Assembly: GCA_038230595.1 (NCBI GenBank)
Contig: JBBRMY010000028.1
Span: 1-21,227, forward strand
Length of the DNA: 21,227 nt
Origin: JBBRMY01 sp038230595
Lineage (GTDB): Bacteria; Bacteroidota; Ignavibacteria; Tepidaquicellales; Tepidaquicellaceae
Reading direction: 5' to 3'
Below are positions 13,571-21,077 of the stretch, in pieces. A program made the position numbers and the translations under genes. Under the pieces are notes generated by a model that had not been told where the DNA came from, made no database searches, and was given only the letters and a program-made list of their open reading frames with translations. Each line of letters opens with the position of its first letter. Positions within the stretch are counted from its first letter, which is position 1.

Positions 13571-16005
13571 TTTGAAAGTTTTTCAATTGCATCATTTAAA
13601 GTCTTATCCAGATCTGTATTCAGATTGCTTTCTTTAAACTTTACAAGGAAATCAGATGCCGCTCTGTCTTTAGAGCTGCCTAGTAAATTTATTAAAGCTC
13701 TCTGAGTGGATGTTTCATTATAATCTATATATTTCATTGCCATATCCTGTACATCTTTATCTGCAGCATAATAAACAAGTCTTGATATAGCGAAATTTCT
13801 CAATCTGTAATCCAGATCTTTTCCGAATGCGATATTAAGCAAAGTTGTTTTAACTGCAGGATCCTTATCCGTTCCCTCAATAGTTTTTAAGCCTGCAAGT
13901 ACTTCACTCATGATAATATTTCTGTGTGATCTGACATCTGAATAGGGAAGAACGATGCCTTTAATTTCATCGGTCCGTGATATAGCTGTTAATGTCTTTA
14001 TACCTTCACGTACAATGTATTCATTTTTTTCATTCTTAATATAAGTTTTGATCACTTCAATATCTTTTCTATCCTTGAATTTAGCAATAGCAGTTATGAT
14101 AGCAGAAATTATCCTGCTGTCTTTTTCAATTTTTAACTGCTCTAATAGTATTTTATGTGAAAGTCTTGGAACCTTGCCTAAGGCTTTTGCAGCCTCAACC
14201 CTTGTACCCCAGAATTTATCATTCTGCAGAACATTTTTCAGCACTTCAGGAATTATCCTGTCATATGGATGATTGGGCAATTCTCTCACTGCAACTATTC
14301 TGTCGACTGCATCGACGCTGTGGAGGATCTGATTTATACAATCTCCTCTTGACCTGTCGTAGATAGTTATAGCATGTACTTTATTGCCGGCATTAAATTC
14401 TATAAATTCAGGAGCGCTGTCAAACTTAAAATTATATTCATTCGAGAGCTTATCTCTCCCTATCTTTTCATTTCTTTGATCGCTTCCTGAATATATTCTT
14501 ATGTTAACAGGCATACGGAAAACAGCCGGATACAATGTATCTGCTTTCTGTACCTGGTCAACTTTTAAATTAATATTTTTCTTTACTTCGTCATAAGAGT
14601 AATTTACTTTGAATACAGGATATCCGCCCTTCCATATATAATCGTCGAACATCCATTTATGATCTGCATTGCCAAACTGATCTGTTCCAGGGGAAACTTT
14701 ATCAAAAGCTCTTTCCAAATCCATAGTTTCAACATTTGAAAATTCATTATCATGTAGGAAAGTTGAAAGCGCAGGAAAGAATTTATCTCCTAATACATCT
14801 CTGAAAAATCCTATAATAACGCTTCCCTTTTGGTAGATCTTTGCTGTTACGTTTTTATATCCTGCCCATATTGGATAAGCACCTGAAACAGAATCTGATC
14901 TAAATGCCTGGTCAGAATTTGTCAGAAGGTCATAATCATATTCGTCCTTCCCATTATGTTTCTCTTTCCAAAGAGCAGTTCCGTAAGTTGCAAAGCTTTC
15001 ATTAAGCCACATCTCATCCCAGTTCCTGCATGTTATAAGATCTCCCCACCACTGATGAGTAAATTCATGTGATATAAGCTCATCTCCTCCACGATCTTTT
15101 TCAGTGATTTGAGGATAATAAACCGAAGTGTTATATGTAATTGCAGAAGTATTTTCCATTCCACCAACTATAAAATCACTTATGACTACCTGTCCAAGCT
15201 TAGCCCATGGATAATTATATCCAAAGTCCTGATTAAAGACCTTCATCATTTCCGGTGTGTTACGGAAAGCATATTTCCCATCAGCAACTCTATCCGGATG
15301 TACATAATTCAGAATAGGAACTCCGTTGTATGAATCTTTTAATATTTCAAACTCTCCTACTGTAAGCATGATAAGATAAGTTGAATGCGGCTTATCCTGG
15401 ACCCAATGATCGATCTTTTCAGATGAGCTTACATCTTTAGATGATTCCAGATAGCCGTTTGAAAGAGTATTATAATTTTTATCGGTCTTTATGAACATCT
15501 CTGTTGTAGTCTTATCATTCGGAAAATCGTAACATGGAATATAATACCTGTTATCTTCATTTTCACCCTGAGTCCATATTTGATGCGGCATTGACGGATT
15601 CAGTTCTGTCGGGTATCTGAAATATATTCCCTGAACAGGATGACAAGTATAATCTACAGTATATATTATATCTTCCGACGAACTGACTTCCCTGTCTAAA
15701 TAAATTTTTATTTTCTTTTTATCATAATCAAATCTAAGATCTTTTCCGTGGTTATCTTTTATTGATAAAATATTGAAATTGATCGCATCCACTTCAAAAT
15801 CAGAAAGTTTATTCAAAGGACTTATTGTAGTGGTACAGCTTCCTGTGATATTTTTCGCCTGCCAGTCAAACCCAAAATTCATTAAAATATGCTTTACATC
15901 GTAAAAGCGTACTCTTTCTTTTAAAGATGGAGGCTGTGCATTTGATATGCTGAACGGAGATGCGATCAGAATAAAAATTATTACAGCAAATATTAGTTTT
16001 CTCAT
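13567..16005 (-). CDS. Secreted M1-family zinc metallopeptidase (aminopeptidase N-like) with C-terminal HEAT-like repeats
   Basis: The 812-residue protein starts with a signal peptide (about 1-23, ending SNA). The N-terminal beta domain is followed by the catalytic core: GGMEN (281-285) for the substrate N-terminus, HEFTH (313-317) with the third zinc ligand Glu336 in NESFA, and the catalytic Tyr391 in IYQKGSVI. It should trim N-terminal residues from peptides in the periplasm or outside the cell. Residues after about 575 form helical HEAT-like repeats (VDRIVAVRELPNHP, TRVEAAKALGKVP, RLRNFAISRLV-type units) in place of the ERAP-like C-terminal domain of classic PepN. It starts 18 bases after the nadB stop and overlaps the lipoprotein gene by four bases. 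The peptidase assignment is firm and the substrate unknown. Confidence 0.93.
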   Translation of the reverse strand: MRKLIFAVIIFILIASPFSISNAQPPSLKERVRFYDVKHILMNFGFDWQAKNITGSCTTTISPLNKLSDFEVDAINFNILSIKDNHGKDLRFDYDKKKIKIYLDREVSSSEDIIYTVDYTCHPVQGIYFRYPTELNPSMPHQIWTQGENEDNRYYIPCYDFPNDKTTTEMFIKTDKNYNTLSNGYLESSKDVSSSEKIDHWVQDKPHSTYLIMLTVGEFEILKDSYNGVPILNYVHPDRVADGKYAFRNTPEMMKVFNQDFGYNYPWAKLGQVVISDFIVGGMENTSAITYNTSVYYPQITEKDRGGDELISHEFTHQWWGDLITCRNWDEMWLNESFATYGTALWKEKHNGKDEYDYDLLTNSDQAFRSDSVSGAYPIWAGYKNVTAKIYQKGSVIIGFFRDVLGDKFFPALSTFLHDNEFSNVETMDLERAFDKVSPGTDQFGNADHKWMFDDYIWKGGYPVFKVNYSYDEVKKNINLKVDQVQKADTLYPAVFRMPVNIRIYSGSDQRNEKIGRDKLSNEYNFKFDSAPEFIEFNAGNKVHAITIYDRSRGDCINQILHSVDAVDRIVAVRELPNHPYDRIIPEVLKNVLQNDKFWGTRVEAAKALGKVPRLSHKILLEQLKIEKDSRIISAIITAIAKFKDRKDIEVIKTYIKNEKNEYIVREGIKTLTAISRTDEIKGIVLPYSDVRSHRNIIMSEVLAGLKTIEGTDKDPAVKTTLLNIAFGKDLDYRLRNFAISRLVYYAADKDVQDMAMKYIDYNETSTQRALINLLGSSKDRAASDFLVKFKESNLNTDLDKTLNDAIEKLSK

Positions 16006-16023
16006 TTTAAAGGGGTTTTAAAT

Positions 16024-17676
16024 TCAGTGTGTCGCTTGTTTATTAGTTAAGATCGTATCTTTAAGGTATTTTTTATTTGTATCTTTGAAGTCCAGCATAT
16101 AATGCAGACCGCGCGACTCTTTTCTTTTTAAAGCTGACCTTACTATCAGCATTGCAGCCGTAGCAAGATTTCTGAGCTCGAGCAGTTCAACATTTACTTT
16201 CGTCTTTTTATAAAAGCTTTCGATCTCATCTCTGATAAGATCTATTCTTCTTAAAGCTCTCTGCAGACGCAATGTATTCCGGACTATACCAACATAGTCG
16301 CTCATTATTGTTTTTATCTCTTTTACATTATGGGAAATAAGTATTTGCTCTTCGGCATTCTCAGTTCCTTTATCATTCCAATCCATTATCGAATTTTCAA
16401 GATCATTCAGCTTTTTGCTTTTTTCTTTTTTAACTGCTGCATTAACTTGAGTTTCGGAAGAATATTTTTCCTTGAGATCAAGATAGATAGAATTAGAAAA
16501 TACCATTGCTTCTAAAAGTGAATTCGACGCAAGCCTGTTAGCTCCATGCACTCCGGTTGATGCAACTTCACCACAAGCATAAAGATTTTTTATATTTGTT
16601 CTTCCTTTTAAGCTCGTCTGAATTCCTCCGCAGGAATAGTGAGCAGCAGGAACAACAGGTATCATCTCTTTTGTTATATCAATTCCTTTTTCAAGGCAGA
16701 CTTTATATATATTCGGAAATTCATTTTTAATTTTTTTAGCACCTATTGGCTTAAGGTCAAGATAGACAAAGGGGTCTCCGTATTTTTTCATCTCTGCATC
16801 TATAGCTCTGGCAACAATATCTCTTGGAGCAAGTGACAGACGCTTATCATACTTTTGCATAAAAGGCTTGCCTTGCTTTGTTTTCAGTTCAGCCCCTGCA
16901 CCACGGACTGCTTCCGAAATAAGAAATACCGGACTTCCGTTATTTTCTTTTTCATATAGTCCTGTAGGATGGAATTGGATAAATTCCATATTGGAAATTT
17001 TGCATCCGGCACGGTATCCCATTGCAATACCGTCGGCAGTTGCAATCTGTGGATTTGTTGTATGAAGATAGACCTGTCCCGCACCGCCAGTTGCCAGTAC
17101 TGTATAATTTGAAACTATCTTTTCTACTTTTTTGAGCTCAACATTATATGCATAAACTCCATAACATCTGTTCTTCTTTTTTGCAGTTCCCTTCCTAAGA
17201 TTTTTCCCTGTTAAGAGATCTATAGCAAAATAGAATTCATATGTTTTAATATTTTCTGTTACTGATATTTTTTTTAATAATGTAGATTCAATTTCTTTAC
17301 CGGTCAGATCTTTTGCATGAATTATCCTGTTCCTTGAATGGCCTCCTTCTTTTGCAAGCTCTATCTCACCATTATTTGTGGAAAATTTAACTCCGAAATC
17401 TATAAGTTCTTTAACTCTTTGAGGTCCCTCAGTTACTATTTTCTCAACAGCTTTTTTATTGCAGAGTCCTGCGCCGCACTCAAGAGTATCATTTATATGC
17501 AGCTCATAGCTGTCATTATCTGAAAGTACAGCTGCTACTCCGCCCTGGGCATAGTTAGTATTTGAATCGGCTTTATGCTTCTTCGTAATAATAACAACGC
17601 TTCCAAGCTCGCTTAATTTAATAGCAAGAGATAGACCTGCGATACCGCTTCCAATAATTAAAAAATCAGTTTTCAA
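16024..17676 (-). CDS. nadB: L-aspartate oxidase NadB
   Basis: The 550-residue FAD flavoprotein carries out the first step of de novo NAD synthesis, oxidising L-aspartate to iminoaspartate. Visible motifs are the dinucleotide-binding GSGIAGLS (9-16), NYAQGGVAAV (41-50), QFHPTGLY (234-241), the active-site LAPRDIVARAID (282-293), HYSCGG (346-351) and a C-terminal FAD-contacting ACGEVASTGVHGANRLASNS (367-386). A helical C-terminus follows. Together HYSCGG, APRDIVAR and the context separate it from succinate dehydrogenase SdhA. nadA and nadC are not adjacent. It lies 28 bases after the FMN-barrel gene and 18 before the peptidase gene. The NadE-like amidase four genes downstream may be related in function. 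Confidence 0.96.
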   Translation of the reverse strand: MKTDFLIIGSGIAGLSLAIKLSELGSVVIITKKHKADSNTNYAQGGVAAVLSDNDSYELHINDTLECGAGLCNKKAVEKIVTEGPQRVKELIDFGVKFSTNNGEIELAKEGGHSRNRIIHAKDLTGKEIESTLLKKISVTENIKTYEFYFAIDLLTGKNLRKGTAKKKNRCYGVYAYNVELKKVEKIVSNYTVLATGGAGQVYLHTTNPQIATADGIAMGYRAGCKISNMEFIQFHPTGLYEKENNGSPVFLISEAVRGAGAELKTKQGKPFMQKYDKRLSLAPRDIVARAIDAEMKKYGDPFVYLDLKPIGAKKIKNEFPNIYKVCLEKGIDITKEMIPVVPAAHYSCGGIQTSLKGRTNIKNLYACGEVASTGVHGANRLASNSLLEAMVFSNSIYLDLKEKYSSETQVNAAVKKEKSKKLNDLENSIMDWNDKGTENAEEQILISHNVKEIKTIMSDYVGIVRNTLRLQRALRRIDLIRDEIESFYKKTKVNVELLELRNLATAAMLIVRSALKRKESRGLHYMLDFKDTNKKYLKDTILTNKQATH

Positions 17677-17704
17677 ATATATTCAAATAAAATTCCTGCT
17701 ATTT

Positions 17705-18142
17705 CTAGAGATCCAGGACCTTGGCGGGAAACCATCCATCCGGGATAGAAGTTACAAATACTTTTTTAAGATTTAGCTTAACCGGAACTACCGGAGTATA
17801 AGTAGCATACCAAGGCATTTTTTCAGTAAGCATTTTTCTTACATTTTTTTCTTCATCTAAACTCAAAAATTCTACTTCGGCAGAAGCCTGCAAAAAATCT
17901 TCTGAAGCTTCATTTTTTGATATTGATAAAGCTACATTTTTATTGTTTACAACATTCTTCATTGATTTTCCTGAGGTTTCAAGAAATAAATACATATCCA
18001 GTTCTTTTTCAGCATAATATGCACCTAATATCCACGGAGAAAATTCTCCACCTGTTGTAGCAATGAATACCGAATGATTGTCTTTTAGAATTTTTAAAGC
18101 TTTTTTTATTACATCAGTTTGTGAAACTTTTGAAGGGTCCAT
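17705..18142 (-). CDS. Pyridoxamine 5'-phosphate oxidase-like FMN-binding split-barrel protein
   Basis: The 145-residue cytoplasmic protein has the pattern of small split-barrel flavoproteins: a helix (VIKKALKILKDN), a first strand pair (VFIATTGGEFSPWILGAYYAE), a second (MYLFLETSGKSMKNVVNNKNVALSIS) and a late strand (LQASAEVEF). These proteins bind FMN, F420 or haem and reduce or sense small molecules. This one is too short and lacks the C-terminal signature of PdxH, so it should not be called PNPOx. It is the first gene of the minus-strand train and diverges from the outer-membrane barrel gene across a 142-base shared promoter region. The substrate is unknown. Confidence 0.8.
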   Translation of the reverse strand: MDPSKVSQTDVIKKALKILKDNHSVFIATTGGEFSPWILGAYYAEKELDMYLFLETSGKSMKNVVNNKNVALSISKNEASEDFLQASAEVEFLSLDEEKNVRKMLTEKMPWYATYTPVVPVKLNLKKVFVTSIPDGWFPAKVLDL

Positions 18143-18216
18143 TTAGTATAATTTTTAGAATAAATTACCTATTATAAAAGGTTATTGAAATGAAATTTAA
18201 AAAAGCAGAAATATAG

Positions 18217-18248
18217 TTTGAACTTAATAATGCAAAAAAATACTTTAA
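18217..18248 (+). promoter_or_regulatory. Candidate Bacteroidota-type promoter of the first barrel gene
   Basis: TTTG (18217-18220), a 20-base spacer and TACTTTAA (18241-18248) resemble the Bacteroidota sigma consensus TTTG-N19/20-TAnnTTTG, with one base off at the end. It lies 37 bases before the ATG at 18285, inside the divergent gap 18143-18284. AT-rich sequence makes chance matches easy. Confidence 0.35.
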
Positions 18249-18284
18249 CTAATAGAACATAAATAAAACTAAATCAGAACAAAA

Positions 18285-18848
18285 ATGAAAAACATAATAA
18301 AAATAATGATTCTTATTTGCGTAATAGCTTTACCATGCAGCCTTTCTGCACAGGTAAGCTTTTCGTTAGGCGCAAATGGCGGATATACAGCACCAACTGC
18401 AACCCTTGCTACTGATTTTAATTCAGGATACAATATTGGCGGAGAAGCAGAACTAGATATTATCGGTGCCGGTACTTTTTATGCAGATGTTTCATATAAC
18501 TCTCTCACTCCTAAAAATACCGTATTAAATCTTAAAAATTTAAATATAACTGAGATAAGTGTTGGTTACAGACGAGACCTTTTTAATTTAGGAGCAGTCA
18601 GCAGCAGAGTTTTTATAGATGCAGGTGCCGGACTTTTCAGTACAAGTGAATATAATTCCAGTAGCGCCGGTTTTTATTCAACTAATCCTGCTGTTCAAAA
18701 TTTTGGAGTAAACGGAGGAATAGGAGCATCTTTCCCTTTGTCAGCTTCAACAAGGTTCATTGGAAAACTTAAATATAACACGATACTTGGTACAGTAAAT
18801 ACTACATATATTTCAGTAAGTGGAGGTATAAATTTTAAGCTTAAATAA
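18285..18848 (+). CDS. Small outer-membrane beta-barrel protein, first of a tandem pair
   Basis: The 187-residue protein has a Sec signal peptide (MKNIIKIMILICVIALPCSL, ending SAQ at 21-23). The mature part shows alternating polar and hydrophobic strands rich in Gly, Ser and Tyr, of the OmpA-like 8-strand barrel type: SLGANGGYTAPTATL, FYADVSYNSLTPKN, ITEISVGYRRDL, and a closing YISVSGGINFKLK. It should insert in the outer membrane. Its paralogue starts 84 bases downstream on the same strand. Ligand or structural role cannot be told. Confidence 0.82.
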   Translation: MKNIIKIMILICVIALPCSLSAQVSFSLGANGGYTAPTATLATDFNSGYNIGGEAELDIIGAGTFYADVSYNSLTPKNTVLNLKNLNITEISVGYRRDLFNLGAVSSRVFIDAGAGLFSTSEYNSSSAGFYSTNPAVQNFGVNGGIGASFPLSASTRFIGKLKYNTILGTVNTTYISVSGGINFKLK

Positions 18849-18932
18849 AATCTGCATATTAAAGGTTACTTAAAAAGATTGAAACCTAAATATGCATTTT
18901 GAAATTATACTTAAAGAACTTAAAATAAAAAA

Positions 18933-19493
18933 ATGAAAACACTAAAAATATCAGCAATCTTAATAATCATGGTTTTATTGAATACCGGCTTGTTTGCTCA
19001 AAACCGAATTGCATTGGGTATAAACGGCGGATTAACTGCTCCAACCGGTACTTTAGGAGATGCTTTTAAGTTAAGCTATAATGCAGGAATTGAAGGTGTT
19101 CTAAAAGTAGATCCTGTAAATAACTTCTATAGTGATGTAAGTTATAATAATTTATCTCCAAGCTTTGCTAATCCCGATAATTTAACTTTCAGTATAACTG
19201 AGATCTCTATCGGATACAGAAGAATTCTTTCCACTTTTGGAGTTTCAAGTAAGTTATTCGGTGATCTTGGTGCAGGTGCATATACAGTTAAAGCATCAAC
19301 AACAAGCACAAGTGGAGTTACATCAAGTGAATCAAAAACTAACTTTGGAGTTAATTTAGGAGTTGGTACCTCATTTCCTTTAGGTGCAAGCTCTGATTTT
19401 CTTGCCAGACTAAAATTCCATAATGTTTTCTCAGACGGAAAAAATTCTAACTATTTCACTTTAGGTGCAGGTGTTAATTTTGATCTGAACTAA
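18933..19493 (+). CDS. Small outer-membrane beta-barrel protein, second of a tandem pair
   Basis: The 186-residue paralogue of the preceding gene has its own signal peptide (MKTLKISAILIIMVLLNTGL, ending FAQ at 21-23). The shared signature lies at matching positions: LGINGGLTAPTGTLGDAF, YSDVSYNNLSPS, ITEISIGYRRIL, FGDLGAGAY, GVGTSFPLGASSDF and a final FTLGAGVNFDLN. Length and motif order are the same throughout, so the pair arose by tandem duplication. The main difference is a Ser/Thr-rich loop (KASTTSTSGVTSSESKT) that is probably surface-exposed. A strong terminator follows. A separate promoter in the 84-base gap is possible but not evident. Confidence 0.82.
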   Translation: MKTLKISAILIIMVLLNTGLFAQNRIALGINGGLTAPTGTLGDAFKLSYNAGIEGVLKVDPVNNFYSDVSYNNLSPSFANPDNLTFSITEISIGYRRILSTFGVSSKLFGDLGAGAYTVKASTTSTSGVTSSESKTNFGVNLGVGTSFPLGASSDFLARLKFHNVFSDGKNSNYFTLGAGVNFDLN

Positions 19494-19525
19494 AAGGAAG
19501 TAATTTCGATTTACATATTTAAAGC

Positions 19526-19556
19526 AAAAAGGCAAACCAATGGTTTGCCTTTTTTT
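19526..19556. terminator. Bidirectional terminator between the barrel genes and the aminotransferase
   Basis: GGCAAACC (19531-19538), loop AAT, GGTTTGCC (19542-19549), followed by seven T (19550-19556) and preceded by five A (19526-19530). It ends the plus-strand barrel transcript 33 bases after its stop and can also stop the converging minus-strand aminotransferase transcript. Confidence 0.9.
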
Positions 19557-19567
19557 ATTTCCTCAAA

Positions 19568-19651
19568 ACCTGACAGGATTTTTCCCATGTCAGCTTGCTT
19601 TTTCCAAATGAGATTATAAATGCGACTTGACAGGGAAAAGAACCTGTCAGA
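19568..19651. repeat. Inverted pair of CTGACAGG-type palindromic repeats
   Basis: One unit at about 19568-19594 has CTGACA (19570-19575) and TGTCAG (19588-19593). A second at about 19625-19651 reads, on the minus strand, CTGACAGG, a pyrimidine run with TTTTCCC, then TGTCA, nearly the same unit inverted. Each unit is itself palindromic and about 30 bases separate them, giving a REPIN-like layout. It lies just downstream of the aminotransferase stop and is unrelated in sequence to the RAYT repeats. Confidence 0.6.
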
Positions 19652-19664
19652 TGAAATTTTTTTC

Positions 19665-20828
19665 CTATCCTATAAAATCCTTTATTCTTTTTATCGCTTC
19701 TTTAATATTCTCTCTTGAATTAGCATATGAAAATCTCAGATAACCTTCTCCGAATTCACCAAAGGCTGTTCCTGATAAGCAGGCAACATACGCCTTGTAC
19801 AAAAGATCATCATTCAATTGCTTTGAGCCGAATCCAGTTTTTTTAATGTTCGGGAATGCATAAAATGCTCCATCAGGCACTATACATGAAAATCCTCTGA
19901 TAGAATTCAATCCATCAACAATAATATCTCTCCTGACTAAAAATTCTTTTTTCATTTCCTCTACTGAATCCTGTGGTCCATTGTAAGCTTCAATACATGC
20001 TTTTTGCACCATGGAGTTCACGCATGAATTACTATTCGTCATTAATTTAGAAAATTTTTCTGCAAGCTCAGTATTCATTACTCCGTAACCTGCTCTCCAT
20101 CCTGTCATTGCATATGTCTTTGAAAATCCGTCCAGTATGATAGTTCTTTCTTTCATACCGGGAATTGAAGTTATGCTGAAATGCTCTCCGGTAAAAATAA
20201 GCCTGCTGTATATTTCATCGCTGAGAACCATAATATTCGTATCTTTAATAGCATCTGCAATTTTTCTTATTGTATCTTCTGTTAAGATTCCGCCGGTAGG
20301 ATTTTGCGGAGTGTTAATAATTAATAATTTTGTCTTAGGGGTTATTAATTTTTTCAGGTCTTCAACATCAAATGAAAAATTCTTTTCTTCCTTAAGCTGA
20401 AGAGGTACTGCCTTTCCACCCATGAAATTGATCATCGATTCATAAATGGGAAATCCCGGATTCGGATAGATAACTTCATCGCCCGGATCAACCATTGCAA
20501 TTATCGCATAGAACATGATCGGCTTTGCGCCCGGAGTCATTACAACTTCTTCAGGATCAACTTCGATCCCGCGTGTTCGGGATACATAATCTGCAATACT
20601 TTTTCTTACTTCAATCGTACCTGCTGAAGGAGTATATCCGTGATCACCTGCATTTATAGATGCTATAGCTGCATCGCAGATATTTCTCGGAGTATGAAAA
20701 TCAGGCTGCCCTATCTCAAGATGTATTACATTATTTCCTTCTGCCTCAAGCTTTTTTGCTTTTACAAGAACTTCGAACGCTGTTTCCGTTCCAAGGTTAT
20801 TCATTTTTTCTGCTAAATGCATTTTCAT
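19665..20828 (-). CDS. Class I/II PLP-dependent aminotransferase (aspartate aminotransferase family)
   Basis: The 387-residue cytoplasmic enzyme of fold type I has LEIGQPDFHTP (37-47), GYTPSAGTIEVRKSIA (64-79), NPTGG (176-180), SDEIY (203-207), the PLP lysine Lys237 in DGFSKTYAMTGWRAGY (233-248) and the substrate arginine in YLRFSYANS near the end. This matches the AspC/Iy subgroup that handles aspartate, aromatic or branched amino acids, and specificity cannot be read from the motifs. It is transcribed alone: the 249-base upstream gap holds only repeats and the downstream side has a terminator shared with the barrel genes. ATGs at 20828 and 20822 are both possible, and the first is used here. 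Confidence 0.93.
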   Translation of the reverse strand: MKMHLAEKMNNLGTETAFEVLVKAKKLEAEGNNVIHLEIGQPDFHTPRNICDAAIASINAGDHGYTPSAGTIEVRKSIADYVSRTRGIEVDPEEVVMTPGAKPIMFYAIIAMVDPGDEVIYPNPGFPIYESMINFMGGKAVPLQLKEEKNFSFDVEDLKKLITPKTKLLIINTPQNPTGGILTEDTIRKIADAIKDTNIMVLSDEIYSRLIFTGEHFSITSIPGMKERTIILDGFSKTYAMTGWRAGYGVMNTELAEKFSKLMTNSNSCVNSMVQKACIEAYNGPQDSVEEMKKEFLVRRDIIVDGLNSIRGFSCIVPDGAFYAFPNIKKTGFGSKQLNDDLLYKAYVACLSGTAFGEFGEGYLRFSYANSRENIKEAIKRIKDFIG

Positions 20829-20885
20829 ATTTGTAAAAATTAAATTATATGAATTAATTTTATTACAGTTGTCAGCTCAATGTTT

Positions 20886-20908
20886 TCTTTGCTGCGAAGC
20901 AGCGAAGA
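20886..20908. repeat. Ten-bp hairpin TCTTTGCTGC / GCAGCGAAGA
   Basis: The arms 20886-20895 and 20899-20908 pair over ten positions, one of them a G-U wobble, with loop GAA. No U-run follows on the minus strand, so it is not a canonical terminator for livF. It probably belongs to the dispersed repeat material of this gap. Confidence 0.45.
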
Positions 20909-20917
20909 CTTAATTTT

Positions 20918-20952
20918 CCCCCTCCTTTTCAAGGAAGGGGTTAGGGGGTGGT
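20918..20952. repeat. C/G-rich hairpin repeat, second copy of the family at 9189-9232
   Basis: A C-rich arm (20918-20927) pairs with a G-rich arm (20931-20940) around loop TTC with one mismatch, and is followed by TTAGGGGGTGGTTATT. The order of elements matches the reverse complement of the repeat between grpE and dnaJ. Confidence 0.5.
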
Positions 20953-21035
20953 TATTAGCTTTTCAAAGTTTATAAAATTAATTAAAGAAAAGTGTTTATT
21001 AATATTTCGAAATTAAAAAACTATATTTCGCTTTT

Positions 21036-21059
21036 CTTTGCGCCTTTGCGAGCTTTGCG
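21036..21059. repeat. Iterated CTTTGCG heptamer
   Basis: CTTTGCG occurs three times (21036-21042, 21044-21050, 21053-21059) with spacers of one and two bases, 18 bases after the livF stop in the direction of its transcription. Iterations of CGCAAAG are known to me as a common dispersed intergenic repeat in many bacterial genomes. Confidence 0.5.
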
Positions 21060-21077
21060 TGAATCAGACTTACTTCT

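Larger units (their letters stand above)
20829..21077. other. Gene-free gap filled with dispersed repeats
   Basis: No coding sequence is supported here. The gap holds the hairpin at 20886-20908, the C/G-rich repeat at 20918-20952 and the CTTTGCG iterations at 21036-21059, all listed separately. The aminotransferase promoter must be at its left end, where the sequence is AT-rich and no clear boxes are seen. Confidence 0.6.

Noticed and set aside
17705..18142. Calling the split-barrel protein PdxH
   Set aside because: It is much shorter than PdxH and lacks its C-terminal signature. Only the fold-level family is supported.
20886..20908. Terminator of livF
   Set aside because: The hairpin is strong but is followed by A residues, not U, on the minus strand, and is about 170 bases from the stop.
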